Of a DNA stretch of 64,000 nucleotides, positions 17,422 through 24,743 are shown piece by piece; positions within the stretch are counted from its first letter, which is position 1; each line of letters begins with the position of its first letter. The stretch is from a virus: positions 1 to 64,000 of IMG/VR virus record IMGVR_UViG_3300032770_000002; one strand, 5' to 3'. The notes beneath the pieces were generated by a model. The model saw only the letters and a list, made by a program, of their open reading frames with translations, did not search any database and was not told where the DNA came from. The translations under genes and the position numbers were made by a program.

Positions 17422-18873
17422 ATGGTTATCCTGTCAATGGAAGGCCGCCCGGAATTGGTTTCAGACGGGGGCCAAGCATGTAACACGACCGAAATCTATG
17501 AGTGGGGTGCACACCTCGCCAGGACGCCGGTCGGTGTTGAAGAAGGCGACCCGAAAGGGTTGTGGAAGGCGAAAGGTTGGAAAGACCTGGTCGAGCACAT
17601 GGCGCCTGAAAAGCAGGCGTATGCGGCCGTCCTTCTCGAGAACGCGCGACGCAAGTTCGGGCGCCTCGACGAAGTGACCCGCACCCAGAACCTGGGCACG
17701 TTCGACAAGTGGATCTTCCCGATCATCGCGAACATGTCCGAAAACGACGTCATCGACCAGCTCGTCTCGGTTCAACCGATGGCCGGCCCAGTGTCGCAGA
17801 TCGTCTACATGGACATCGTGACTGACCGTCGGAAAGGTCGCATTCCTCAGGGTGCTCCAATGTGGCGCGCCACTCAGGGTGCTTCTGACCGTGACGGTGA
17901 CTCGGACGAACTGATTCAGGACGAGCCGGGCAACATGGCGTCGAACAAGATCACGTGCGACTGGACGCCACTGCGGCCTGGAACGATCGTCGTGACAGTC
18001 GGCTCTGACACCGTTCAGGACGATGGCAACGGTTTGCTTGGCGCGTCCGGGTCTATCGTCAGCGGCTCAGTCGATTACGCGACTGGCGTCATCACTGTGA
18101 CGGGGCCTGGAGCGTCTGACGCTTACACGGTGACCTACCAGTATAACTCGGAAGGCAACCAGAGCGTGATGGGTTACGAGATGAAGCTCACCTCGACCCC
18201 CGTGACCGCGAAGGTCATGAAGCTCAAGGCCGTCTGGTCCGAGGAAGCCGACCAAAACCTGCAGAGCATGTATAACATCGGCGCCGAGCCGACGATCGTG
18301 AACTCCATCACGAATGCGCTGCAATACCAAAAACACCGCCAGGTCATCTTCGACCTTCGCGCGCGAGCCGATGCTGGTTTCGTTGTCTGGGACGCTGTGC
18401 CTCCCTCGAACACGAACTACCAGACCCACAAGTTCAGCTTCAACGACGCTGTGCAGACGGCATCGATGTTCATCTTCGGCGCTACCAACCAGGCGACAGG
18501 CAATTGGCTCCTGCTTGGCTTGCAGCCGACGACGGTCGTTGTCACCCTGCCTCAGTTCGTTGCCCGTGCCAACCGCGTGGAAATGCAGGGCATCACCTAC
18601 ATCGGCGACTTGGCCGACAAGAAGGTGTTCGCCGACCCGCACTATCCGAATAACGAGTGGATGGTGGGATTCCGCGGGCGCCAGTTCGTCCAGACTGGCT
18701 TTGTCCTGGCCGAGTATCAAAAGCTCTACACTACGCCGGACATCATGCTCCCGGACTTCTTGCACCAGCGCGGTTTTGCGACCTCGTTTGCCAAGAAGAT
18801 GGTGAACAGCAAGATGTTCTGCCGCGGTATGGAGATCAACGCTCCGACCAACTTCACTGGCGCAATCGGCTAA
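17422..18873 (+). CDS. 23: Major capsid protein, gp23-like
   Basis: 483 residues with a good Shine-Dalgarno (AAGGAA) before the ATG. The gp23 HK97-fold signature is present: FDKWIFPIIANMSENDVIDQLVSVQPM followed by PVSQIVYM, and the C-terminal HQRGFATSFAKKMVNSKMF. Residues ~182-242 form a beta-rich insert (RPGTIVVTVGS, DDGNGLLG, VDYATGVITVTGPG, YTVTYQY) like the Ig-like add-on domains found on virion proteins. The N-terminus may be trimmed by the protease encoded next door. A very strong terminator follows, fitting the highest-expressed gene of the phage. Confidence 0.93.
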   Translation: MVILSMEGRPELVSDGGQACNTTEIYEWGAHLARTPVGVEEGDPKGLWKAKGWKDLVEHMAPEKQAYAAVLLENARRKFGRLDEVTRTQNLGTFDKWIFPIIANMSENDVIDQLVSVQPMAGPVSQIVYMDIVTDRRKGRIPQGAPMWRATQGASDRDGDSDELIQDEPGNMASNKITCDWTPLRPGTIVVTVGSDTVQDDGNGLLGASGSIVSGSVDYATGVITVTGPGASDAYTVTYQYNSEGNQSVMGYEMKLTSTPVTAKVMKLKAVWSEEADQNLQSMYNIGAEPTIVNSITNALQYQKHRQVIFDLRARADAGFVVWDAVPPSNTNYQTHKFSFNDAVQTASMFIFGATNQATGNWLLLGLQPTTVVVTLPQFVARANRVEMQGITYIGDLADKKVFADPHYPNNEWMVGFRGRQFVQTGFVLAEYQKLYTTPDIMLPDFLHQRGFATSFAKKMVNSKMFCRGMEINAPTNFTGAIG

Positions 18874-18906
18874 CCGAGTTCAGTCGTAGATCACGGTGCC
18901 ATATAT

Positions 18907-18936
18907 CCGGCCGGGCGAAAGCCCGGCCGGTTTTTT
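18907..18936 (+). terminator. Strong rho-independent terminator after the capsid gene
   Basis: Perfect ten-base stem CCGGCCGGGC / GCCCGGCCGG with a GAAA tetraloop (18907-18930), followed by six T. The T-run is shared with the -35 region of the next promoter. Confidence 0.95.
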
Positions 18937-18937
18937 G

Positions 18938-18965
18938 TTTACAAACGACGGATTCGTGGTATGTT
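18938..18965 (+). promoter_or_regulatory. Sigma-70-like promoter, TTTACA-16-TATGTT
   Basis: TTTACA at 18938-18943, sixteen bases, TATGTT at 18960-18965 with a TGG before it (extended -10). It differs at only a few positions from the minus-strand promoter at 27807-27780. The ATG of the next gene is nine bases past the -10, so the message is predicted to have a leader of only a few bases. Confidence 0.8.
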
Positions 18966-18974
18966 CTAATCCGT

Positions 18975-19253
18975 ATGACGCAAACTGAGATGGCAATTAG
19001 AACGGTCCTTGTCAACGAGGAGAAGGAACTACGCCAGCGGATGAATGAACTGGCCGAGAAATACGACTACCGCGGCATCACCTTTTCAAACGAAGATGAC
19101 GATGCGACAGTGGGTGAGTCACTTCAGCGTGGCCTCAATTCGAGGTGGTTAAACATCGTGCGTCTCATTTCGGTGGGCGACTTCTCAATTGGCTGGATCG
19201 CGAGAGAGCTTGACATGGACACCTTGGCCAAGGTTCACAGGGCGATGCCTTAA
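18975..19253 (+). CDS. Small acidic helical protein, leaderless start
   Basis: 92 residues from the ATG at 18975 (MTQTEMAIRTVLVNEEK). It starts about three bases after the predicted transcription start of the promoter at 18938, so no Shine-Dalgarno is possible. The protein is helical (EKELRQRMNELAEKYDYRG) with a C-terminal FSIGWIARELDMDTLAKVHR. Not recognised; first gene of a unit that continues with a LuxR-type regulator and gp46. Confidence 0.65.
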   Translation: MTQTEMAIRTVLVNEEKELRQRMNELAEKYDYRGITFSNEDDDATVGESLQRGLNSRWLNIVRLISVGDFSIGWIARELDMDTLAKVHRAMP

Positions 19254-19270
19254 GTTCTTACATGTGAACT
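19253..19270 (+). promoter_or_regulatory. Inverted repeat before the LuxR-type gene
   Basis: AGTTC (19253-19257) and GAACT (19266-19270) are perfect inverted repeats with an eight-base spacer containing ACATGT, ending directly at the ATG at 19271. It could be an operator or a translation-blocking hairpin. A shorter GTTC/GAAC pair precedes the gene at 3921. Confidence 0.3.
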
Positions 19271-19825
19271 ATGTCCTGGGACCGGGCAACGCGCCACATT
19301 CTTGACAACCACCTAAATGGCAAGCACAACAAGTTTATGCAACTGCCTGCTCCAATTCCATCGCCAGCTCCATTGCCGGCTCCATTACCAGAGTCTAGAG
19401 TGTCGCTCAAAAAACTTAAGCGGGTCGAGTCATTTTCTGAATTGACGTCTCGTCAATTTGACGTCGCCTTGCTAATCGTTCTCGGATTGACGAACAAGCA
19501 CATGTCGTTCTTGCTTGGAATTACGGTTAAGACGATTGAAAAACACCGCACGGACGTCTTTCAACTGCTTGGTTGTCACAACGTGTTTGAACTTCTGCGT
19601 GTGGCGCTCAAGAAGAATCTCCTGACTTTGGAAGAGTGGCTTGAGTGCCCGCACGAGATTGAGGCCTACTCAACCTACGCAAAACAGATTCTTTTAAAGA
19701 AACGTCATGGCAGAATTCAACCTGCGGAAGATAACGATCCGAAACTGGACGACAATTCAGGAAGCGGAGGTGGAATTCCCACCGAAGGGGCTGATCTTTC
19801 TTCTGGGAAACAACTTGGCATCTGA
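19271..19825 (+). CDS. LuxR/GerE-type helix-turn-helix regulator
   Basis: 184 residues. Residues ~57-115 are a GerE-type DNA-binding domain: ELTSRQFDVALLIVLGLTNKHM then SFLLGITVKTIEKHRTDVFQLLG, the standard four-helix arrangement where TVKTIEKHR is the recognition helix. The first 45 residues hold a PAPIPSPAPLPAPLP linker instead of a receiver or autoinducer domain. The last ~40 residues are encoded in the 119-base overlap with gene 46 and look disordered. Likely a transcription regulator of phage or host genes. LuxR-type proteins are unusual in T4-like phages. Confidence 0.75.
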   Translation: MSWDRATRHILDNHLNGKHNKFMQLPAPIPSPAPLPAPLPESRVSLKKLKRVESFSELTSRQFDVALLIVLGLTNKHMSFLLGITVKTIEKHRTDVFQLLGCHNVFELLRVALKKNLLTLEEWLECPHEIEAYSTYAKQILLKKRHGRIQPAEDNDPKLDDNSGSGGGIPTEGADLSSGKQLGI

Positions 19826-21635
19826 AGGCCACCTCGACGGGTCTGGAGCGGGAAAAACGAATTTTGGAACGGCCATCTCACGGGCCGTTCTTGGGGTGCC
19901 GGACAAACTGGCTTCAAAACTCAGCAGGCACAAGCGAGGCAACACGTATGTCAGGGTGGCCGGCGATCTTCGTGGCGAGGACTTTGTCATCGAAACTGGC
20001 TACAAGTGCCAGGAATTGAGCAAAACTGGCGAAGGACTGCGCTTCCAGGTTGGCTCCGGTGAGCCGATCAGCCGTTCACACGTAAGCCTGACAAAAGAAG
20101 AGCTGACCCGGGTCATTGGAGTCGTTCCAGAGCTGGCCCGGTGGGTCACGTTCATCAACGGTGACAAACTCCAGTTTGATGAGCTTTCACAGCGTGACGC
20201 CGTCGAGCTCCTCATGGTCGCGCTTCGCCAGCCGCGGTGGTCGGCTGTCTCGAAGAGAAGCCGCAAAGTCTTGGACGTCATCAGCGAGGAGATGTCATTG
20301 AACGAGACTCGGGTTGCTGACACTCGAAGGGCGATTGCCGCGTGTGAAACGGCCATCGTCTCACTGAGCAGAAGCCGAGTCGACGCCCAAGTCGCTTACG
20401 ACAAGTCGCTCGCTGAACAGGTTGAAAGGTTAAAAAAGGAAAGTGACGACCTGCAAAAGCTGACGGAAGAGCTGGCCAAGATCGAGACGCGTCAAGCGGC
20501 CATCAGTAAGGAAATTGAACGCATCACCAAGGAAAAGGCCGAAAGCTACGCCGCGCTTGAAAACAAGCGCCTTGAGCTGGACGGGCAGTTGAAGATGGCC
20601 AGGGAGCCGATTCGAGGCCTCATTCAAGACTACACGCGAAAACAGGACTCCAAGGCCGCGGCGTGGAAATCGCTCCACAAGCCAGAGACGTGTCCGACGT
20701 GTGGACAACCGTGGACCTTGGACCATGAGCACAAGGCTCGACTAACCGAGTCCCTTGAACGCGCTCAGATGGAAGAGCTTGAGAGCAAGCAAAAGCTTGA
20801 GGCAGCTCAACTTCAGGTGTCGAAGCTTCAAGGTGAATTTGATGCTGTCTGTGAAAGCTTGAGCCAGCTTAACGTCAAAAATTCAACGGTCAAGCTGAGT
20901 GTCGAACACCGGAAACTTGGCGAGCAAGGTGACTCCATCACGAGGGACGTCCGCCAGATTGAGTTGACGATTGAGCGTCTTAGCCGTGGGCCGGACAAGA
21001 GTGGCATTGTCAAGGCGGAGACCGAACTTGCCGCAAAGGAGAACCAACTTCAGGAGTTAGGCTCAACCCTGGTAAAACTTGAAAAAGACCTCACGGACGG
21101 GCGCTCCTCGGTTGGAGTCATCAACTACTGGATCAACGCGTTCGACCCAAAGGGCATCATGAACATGCTCTTGCGTGAGGCGATTGGCCCGCTCAACGCC
21201 GTGACCAAGCGGGTCTCCCAGGTCATGGTTGGCGGCATGATCGAGGTGACATTCGACACGCGGCATGAACTTCAATCGGGTGAAGAGCGCGACGAGTTGG
21301 TCGTCAACGTAAAGGCTGTTGAGGGCGCCGACGAGTTGGACATGACGAGCAAGGGCGAGAGCAGCTTAGCCAACTTGATCATCAGTGAAGCCTTAGCTGA
21401 GATTAGCCAGGTTCATGGCTTGGTCAATTTTGTGTGGTTCGATGAAGTGACTAAGAATTTTCCAGCTCACGTGCGTTCAGTCTTCTACCAATATCTCAAG
21501 GACAAGGCCAACAGGCTTGACCAGCTCATCTTTATCGTTGACCACAGTGACGAGGTGATGAATTACGCTGACTATGTTCTCCTGGCAGAGAAGACTGTCA
21601 CGAAAGGGACCACGTTAAAATGGATCAACCGATAG
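19707..21635 (+). CDS. 46: Recombination nuclease ATPase subunit, gp46 / SbcC-like
   Basis: 642 residues with the SMC/Rad50 plan. N-terminal half-site: FNLRKITIRNWTTIQEAEVEF, then GNNLASEGHLDGSGAGKTN with Walker A GSGAGKT at ~45-51. Long coiled coils run from ~190 to ~500 and are broken by a zinc hook CPTCGQPW (C329, C332). The C-terminal half has SKGESSLANLIISEALAE (signature) and LVNFVWFDEVTKN (Walker B). With gp47 (58885) it resects DNA ends for recombination and host DNA breakdown. The extra eight residues inside the GNN...GSGKT loop are uncommon. In T4 genes 46 and 47 are close together; here they are 37 kb apart. Confidence 0.9.
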   Translation: MAEFNLRKITIRNWTTIQEAEVEFPPKGLIFLLGNNLASEGHLDGSGAGKTNFGTAISRAVLGVPDKLASKLSRHKRGNTYVRVAGDLRGEDFVIETGYKCQELSKTGEGLRFQVGSGEPISRSHVSLTKEELTRVIGVVPELARWVTFINGDKLQFDELSQRDAVELLMVALRQPRWSAVSKRSRKVLDVISEEMSLNETRVADTRRAIAACETAIVSLSRSRVDAQVAYDKSLAEQVERLKKESDDLQKLTEELAKIETRQAAISKEIERITKEKAESYAALENKRLELDGQLKMAREPIRGLIQDYTRKQDSKAAAWKSLHKPETCPTCGQPWTLDHEHKARLTESLERAQMEELESKQKLEAAQLQVSKLQGEFDAVCESLSQLNVKNSTVKLSVEHRKLGEQGDSITRDVRQIELTIERLSRGPDKSGIVKAETELAAKENQLQELGSTLVKLEKDLTDGRSSVGVINYWINAFDPKGIMNMLLREAIGPLNAVTKRVSQVMVGGMIEVTFDTRHELQSGEERDELVVNVKAVEGADELDMTSKGESSLANLIISEALAEISQVHGLVNFVWFDEVTKNFPAHVRSVFYQYLKDKANRLDQLIFIVDHSDEVMNYADYVLLAEKTVTKGTTLKWINR

Positions 21636-22039
21636 AGATTGAGAAGGAAGTTTCAATCGTGCCGTCCGTTCCAATCATGGGAACGATGACGACACTTGAA
21701 GCTATTTTTGGGAATTTCCAAGTTGGTTTTGAGGTTGGAAAGTTTCTCTACTATCGTGGCAGTTTGGCCCAAGTTTCAGGCATCACTGAAGCTGGGACCG
21801 TCGACCTCATTGGGTTTGGAATGGTGAAAGCTAGCGAGTGCAGCGTCCTGAAAAATTCCATCATGGACCACTTTCCAACGAGCATCGAGATACTTCCACC
21901 GCGTGACCGATGCTGGGTGTCACCTGAGGTCATCATCACTGACACTGAGCACAAGATTCGCTGTCCGAAGTGTTTCACCATCGCACGTGGAAAGACTTAC
22001 GCCGAGGCCTATGACAGGTGGTATGAACACTGCAAATGA
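21620..22039 (+). CDS. Hypothetical protein with CPKC motif
   Basis: 139 residues, overlapping the end of gene 46 by 16 bases. Beta-rich centre (VGFEVGKFLYYRGSLAQVSG, TVDLIGFGMVKASEC) resembling a small barrel, then IRCPKCFTIARGKTYAEAYDRWYEHC, a possible zinc knuckle with the terminal Cys. Not recognised. Linked by ATGA overlap to the next gene. Confidence 0.6.
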   Translation: MDQPIEIEKEVSIVPSVPIMGTMTTLEAIFGNFQVGFEVGKFLYYRGSLAQVSGITEAGTVDLIGFGMVKASECSVLKNSIMDHFPTSIEILPPRDRCWVSPEVIITDTEHKIRCPKCFTIARGKTYAEAYDRWYEHCK

Positions 22040-22368
22040 GCATGATTCGAGTCGGAAATAAGCGGGCAAATGCCAGTGACGAGTATAAGCCAGAGGCCGG
22101 CGAGGTCATCGTCAACATCGACCGCCCAAACGTCCTCGGAAACCCATACATTCCAAGCTCGTCAATGACACGCCAGCAGTGCATTGATCGCTTCCAGGAT
22201 GACTTGGACGCCGACTTTGCAGCCCGTGGACTGATGTTTGCTGAGTGCGCACGCATTGCTGGGTTGGTGCGTCAGGGTAAGGACGTGATCCTGATGTGTT
22301 GGTGTGTTCCAAAGCCTTGCCATGGCCACACGATTAAGGCCGCGATCGAAAGGTTGGTGAATGGCTGA
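22036..22368 (+). CDS. DUF4326 domain protein
   Basis: 110 residues. It shows the DUF4326 pattern: VIVNIDRPNVLGNPYIPSS, a helix with RQQCIDRFQDDLDADF, then GKDVILMCWCVPKPCHGHTIK. The CWC...CHG block is the conserved core of the family and may bind a metal. The biochemical function of the family is not known to me; it is frequent in phages near nucleotide metabolism genes, and here thymidylate synthase is two genes downstream. Confidence 0.75.
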   Translation: MSMIRVGNKRANASDEYKPEAGEVIVNIDRPNVLGNPYIPSSSMTRQQCIDRFQDDLDADFAARGLMFAECARIAGLVRQGKDVILMCWCVPKPCHGHTIKAAIERLVNG

Positions 22369-22684
22369 GTTGAAGACAGCAGTTGAAGCGGCGATGGCGC
22401 GGTCTGAAAAGTCCCACCTAATCCCGCCAATGACTCACCCGCTGTCTCAATACTGGGAACAACCCAATCGCTTTGACATTGAGGTCGATGAGACCCACGC
22501 GTTGATGGGTCAAACGACTTTCAACCTGCTCCACGACTACTCAAACTCACAGCCAACCGGAGCATATGAGGGTAAAATGTGGCGGGCTTTTTACAGGCTG
22601 GACGGCTGGTGTCTCCTGTGGTTCGGGCCCAGCGACAAACCTGACATGGTTTCGGTGAACGCTAGAAAAATTCTAATCGCATGA
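22361..22684 (+). CDS. Hypothetical protein
   Basis: 107 residues. N-terminal helix ([14 protein letters not shown]), then a compact alpha/beta part with aromatic strands ([16 protein letters not shown]). Overlaps both neighbours by a few bases, so it is translated as part of the gp46-thyA unit. Not recognised. Confidence 0.6.
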   Translation: MAELKTAVEAAMARSEKSHLIPPMTHPLSQYWEQPNRFDIEVDETHALMGQTTFNLLHDYSNSQPTGAYEGKMWRAFYRLDGWCLLWFGPSDKPDMVSVNARKILIA

Positions 22685-23568
22685 AAGAATATCTCGACTT
22701 AATGCACCGCGTGCTTCAAGGGAAGCGACGAAAGGACAGGACTGGAGTAGGGACCGTCGGCGTGTTTGGTGAACAGATTAAGATCGACTTGCAGAAGGGG
22801 TTTCCACTCTTAACGACAAAGAAACTCCACACCAAAAGCATCGTTTACGAGCTGCTTTGGTTCCTCAAAGGGTTGACTAACAACGACTGGCTTAAGGAGC
22901 GTGGCGTCACGATTTGGAATGAGTGGGCCGACGAGCACGGTGACCTTGGTCCGGTCTATGGGGAGCAGTGGGTCAAGTGGCACGGCCTTAAAAAGGACTG
23001 GATAGAGGATGATAACTTGGGCCCGCGTGAACCCATCTACCGTGAGGTGGTCGTGAATCAAATCGACAACCTCATTCGAGACTTAAAGGACAACCCATTC
23101 AGTCGGCGGCACATTGTCAGCGCTTGGAATGTCTCGATGATTCCACAGATGAGGTTGCCACCGTGCCACACACTTTGGCAGTGCTACGTTGAAGAGCCAA
23201 ATCAAGGTGACGACCACATCATCAGTGACTTTGACCGAAATTCGTTGAGCCTTCACCTCTACGCGCGAAGCATCGACCTTTTTCTCGGCTTGCCATTCAA
23301 CATTGCGTCATACGCCCTGCTTACGCACATGCTCGCGGCCGTGACTGGTTTGGCCGTTGGCCGGTTGATCATCTCATTCGGCGATCTGCACATTTACCTC
23401 AACCACATCGACCAGTGTCGTGAGCAACTGAATCGTGAGCCGAGGCCGCTGCCAAGACTGGCTTGGGGAAGACCGGACATCACGAGCATCTACGACTTCC
23501 AGTTTGAGGACTTCGTCTTTTGTGGCTACGATCCACACCCGGCAATCAAGGCTCAAGTTGCCGTATGA
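22681..23568 (+). CDS. thyA: Thymidylate synthase
   Basis: 295 residues, standard folate-dependent enzyme converting dUMP to dTMP. All key parts are present: RKDRTGVGT phosphate-binding loop, [24 protein letters not shown], the active-site Cys in [14 protein letters not shown] (C162), [26 protein letters not shown] with the dUMP-selecting Asn207, and [12 protein letters not shown]. It carries a short insert after WHGLKKDW and another after CYVEEP. A second TS-fold enzyme at 47539 has Asp at the Asn207 position and probably acts on dCMP. Joined by ATGA overlaps on both sides. Confidence 0.95.
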   Translation: MKEYLDLMHRVLQGKRRKDRTGVGTVGVFGEQIKIDLQKGFPLLTTKKLHTKSIVYELLWFLKGLTNNDWLKERGVTIWNEWADEHGDLGPVYGEQWVKWHGLKKDWIEDDNLGPREPIYREVVVNQIDNLIRDLKDNPFSRRHIVSAWNVSMIPQMRLPPCHTLWQCYVEEPNQGDDHIISDFDRNSLSLHLYARSIDLFLGLPFNIASYALLTHMLAAVTGLAVGRLIISFGDLHIYLNHIDQCREQLNREPRPLPRLAWGRPDITSIYDFQFEDFVFCGYDPHPAIKAQVAV

Positions 23569-23711
23569 AGTGTCCTATTTGCAAGAAGAACCGTGTGACG
23601 GTCGGCCACATTCTTGGCCATGGTGGAAAAGGCGTGCCAAAGACTCTTACGGCTAAGGAGCGGTTGGCCCGTCGTCGACGGATGCTTCACGCGAGGAAGT
23701 TTCGGTGGTAG
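23565..23711 (+). CDS. 48-residue basic zinc-knuckle protein
   Basis: ATG at 23565 overlaps the thyA stop (ATGA). The peptide is MKCPICKKN followed by [11 protein letters not shown] and a highly basic tail [16 protein letters not shown]. One CxxC and two His could bind zinc; the charge suggests nucleic acid binding. Ends three bases before the convergent operon. Confidence 0.6.
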   Translation: MKCPICKKNRVTVGHILGHGGKGVPKTLTAKERLARRRRMLHARKFRW

Positions 23712-23714
23712 CCG

Positions 23715-23924
23715 TCATCGCTTGATCGGATTGACCGCGGGTGGAGGTCGGTTCTGCCATCGCTCCTTAAGTTCCTTCGACAGCTCCTCAACCTCGACAG
23801 TCAAGCTGCCGATGACGTCAGCCGGGTCATCACGCTCCTCGATGACGGCCGTCATGTCAAGGCGGAAGTTTTCAAACTGGCCAAGGCTGACCGTCCGGCC
23901 GATGCTGACTTCAGAGATTTTCAT
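23715..23924 (-). CDS. Small conserved phage protein, last gene of the amidoligase operon
   Basis: 69 residues from the ATG at 23924. MKISEVSIGRTVSLGQFENFRLDMTA is a pattern I recognise from many small phage hypotheticals: a beta-strand pair followed by an acidic helix (VIGSLTVEVEELSKELKERW). Function unknown. ATG lies two bases after the stop of the preceding gene. Confidence 0.65.
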   Translation of the reverse strand: MKISEVSIGRTVSLGQFENFRLDMTAVIEERDDPADVIGSLTVEVEELSKELKERWQNRPPPAVNPIKR

Positions 23925-23926
23925 GG

Positions 23927-24271
23927 TCAAAAGTGGTCGTCGACATACTCTTTCCAGGATGCCAGAACCTCCTTGGCGAGGCTCTTGTCAGAGATTGTTA
24001 ACAACTGAGACTCGTCGCGGCTTCCTTCGCTTGCGCGGACGGCTTCTTCGATGCACCACCAGCGTTCCTGGTCAGTCATTGGCCGCATGGGCCCGTTCAT
24101 TGCCTCATTGTCGGCCGCGTAGGCGCGAAGAACGCGCTCCTGGAGTCCACAAACGCAGCCGTGGATTTGCACCTGTGGGTCGTTAAGCTGCTGGCACTGG
24201 CAGCGAACTGACTGGATGAGGTCGACAAACACCCCTCTGGTTACTTGCTGATCTTTACCCATAATTTCCAT
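23927..24271 (-). CDS. Hypothetical protein of the amidoligase operon
   Basis: 114 residues from the ATG at 24271 (MEIMGKDQQVTRG); the frame is open earlier but overlaps the small membrane protein gene. Helical, with several Cys (RCQCQQL, GCVCGLQERV) and MTDQERWWCIEEAVRASEG. The central part resembles a HEPN-like or four-helix domain only in composition; not recognised. It overlaps the membrane protein gene by 31 bases. Confidence 0.5.
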   Translation of the reverse strand: MEIMGKDQQVTRGVFVDLIQSVRCQCQQLNDPQVQIHGCVCGLQERVLRAYAADNEAMNGPMRPMTDQERWWCIEEAVRASEGSRDESQLLTISDKSLAKEVLASWKEYVDDHF

Positions 24272-24414
24272 AGATAACTTGTGAAAATTGACAGCATGAT
24301 TGAGATGATGCATTGAACGACCAGGCTGAGGCGAAGGTCAAAGGCGTCTTCGATCGAGACCCAGGCCAAATAGGGCAGCAACCACACCGTGAGAAATGTG
24401 AAAAACGCGGTCAT
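24241..24414 (-). CDS. 57-residue two-helix membrane protein
   Basis: ATG at 24414 forms an ATGA overlap with the stop of the upstream gene; TAA at 24241-24243. The product has two transmembrane helices (FFTFLTVWLLPYLAWVSI and LSLVVQCIISIMLSIFTSYLW) linked by a short acidic loop EDAFD and a basic tail KLWVKISK, so a hairpin with cytoplasmic tail is predicted. It sits in the middle of the AAA+/amidoligase operon and could anchor its products at the membrane. The coupling overlap and clean topology support it. Confidence 0.55.
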   Translation of the reverse strand: MTAFFTFLTVWLLPYLAWVSIEDAFDLRLSLVVQCIISIMLSIFTSYLWKLWVKISK

Positions 24415-24743
24415 GTTTCGTAGAAGTTTCTCACGAGCTTGCAGACTTCCTCATGCATTGACTCGGCCTGTTCGATGGATCCGATGCACCGATTTTGGAA
24501 CGCGCTGAGTCGTTCATCGCCAAAGACCATCGTCTCCCAAAGTGGGCCCGGCGTAAACGTGATGTTGATCGGAAGTATAACCGTGCTGACTTCAGCCCGA
24601 TTGATGCGGTCTTTTTTAAGGACCACTCGCTTGGCCCATTCACCCCTTGACGACGAGCTAAAAACCCTGCTGAGCTCCTCAACGTTTGTCGCGCAAGCAG
24701 GTTTTCGGTCGTCGTCGATATACCAATATTCGAGCTCTATCAC
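24411..24743 (-). CDS. Hypothetical protein of the amidoligase operon
   Basis: 110 residues: MIELEYWYIDDDRKP, a basic middle (WAKRVVLKKDRINRAEVST) and a C-terminal helix ESMHEEVCKLVRNFYET. Joined to the AAA+ gene upstream and the membrane protein gene downstream by four-base overlaps. Not recognised. Confidence 0.6.
   Translation of the reverse strand: MIELEYWYIDDDRKPACATNVEELSRVFSSSSRGEWAKRVVLKKDRINRAEVSTVILPINITFTPGPLWETMVFGDERLSAFQNRCIGSIEQAESMHEEVCKLVRNFYET

Noticed and set aside
18067-18765. 232-codon frame antisense to the capsid gene
   Set aside because: Low-complexity His/Arg/Val-rich shadow of a strongly biased, highly expressed gene; no start context and no recognisable protein features.
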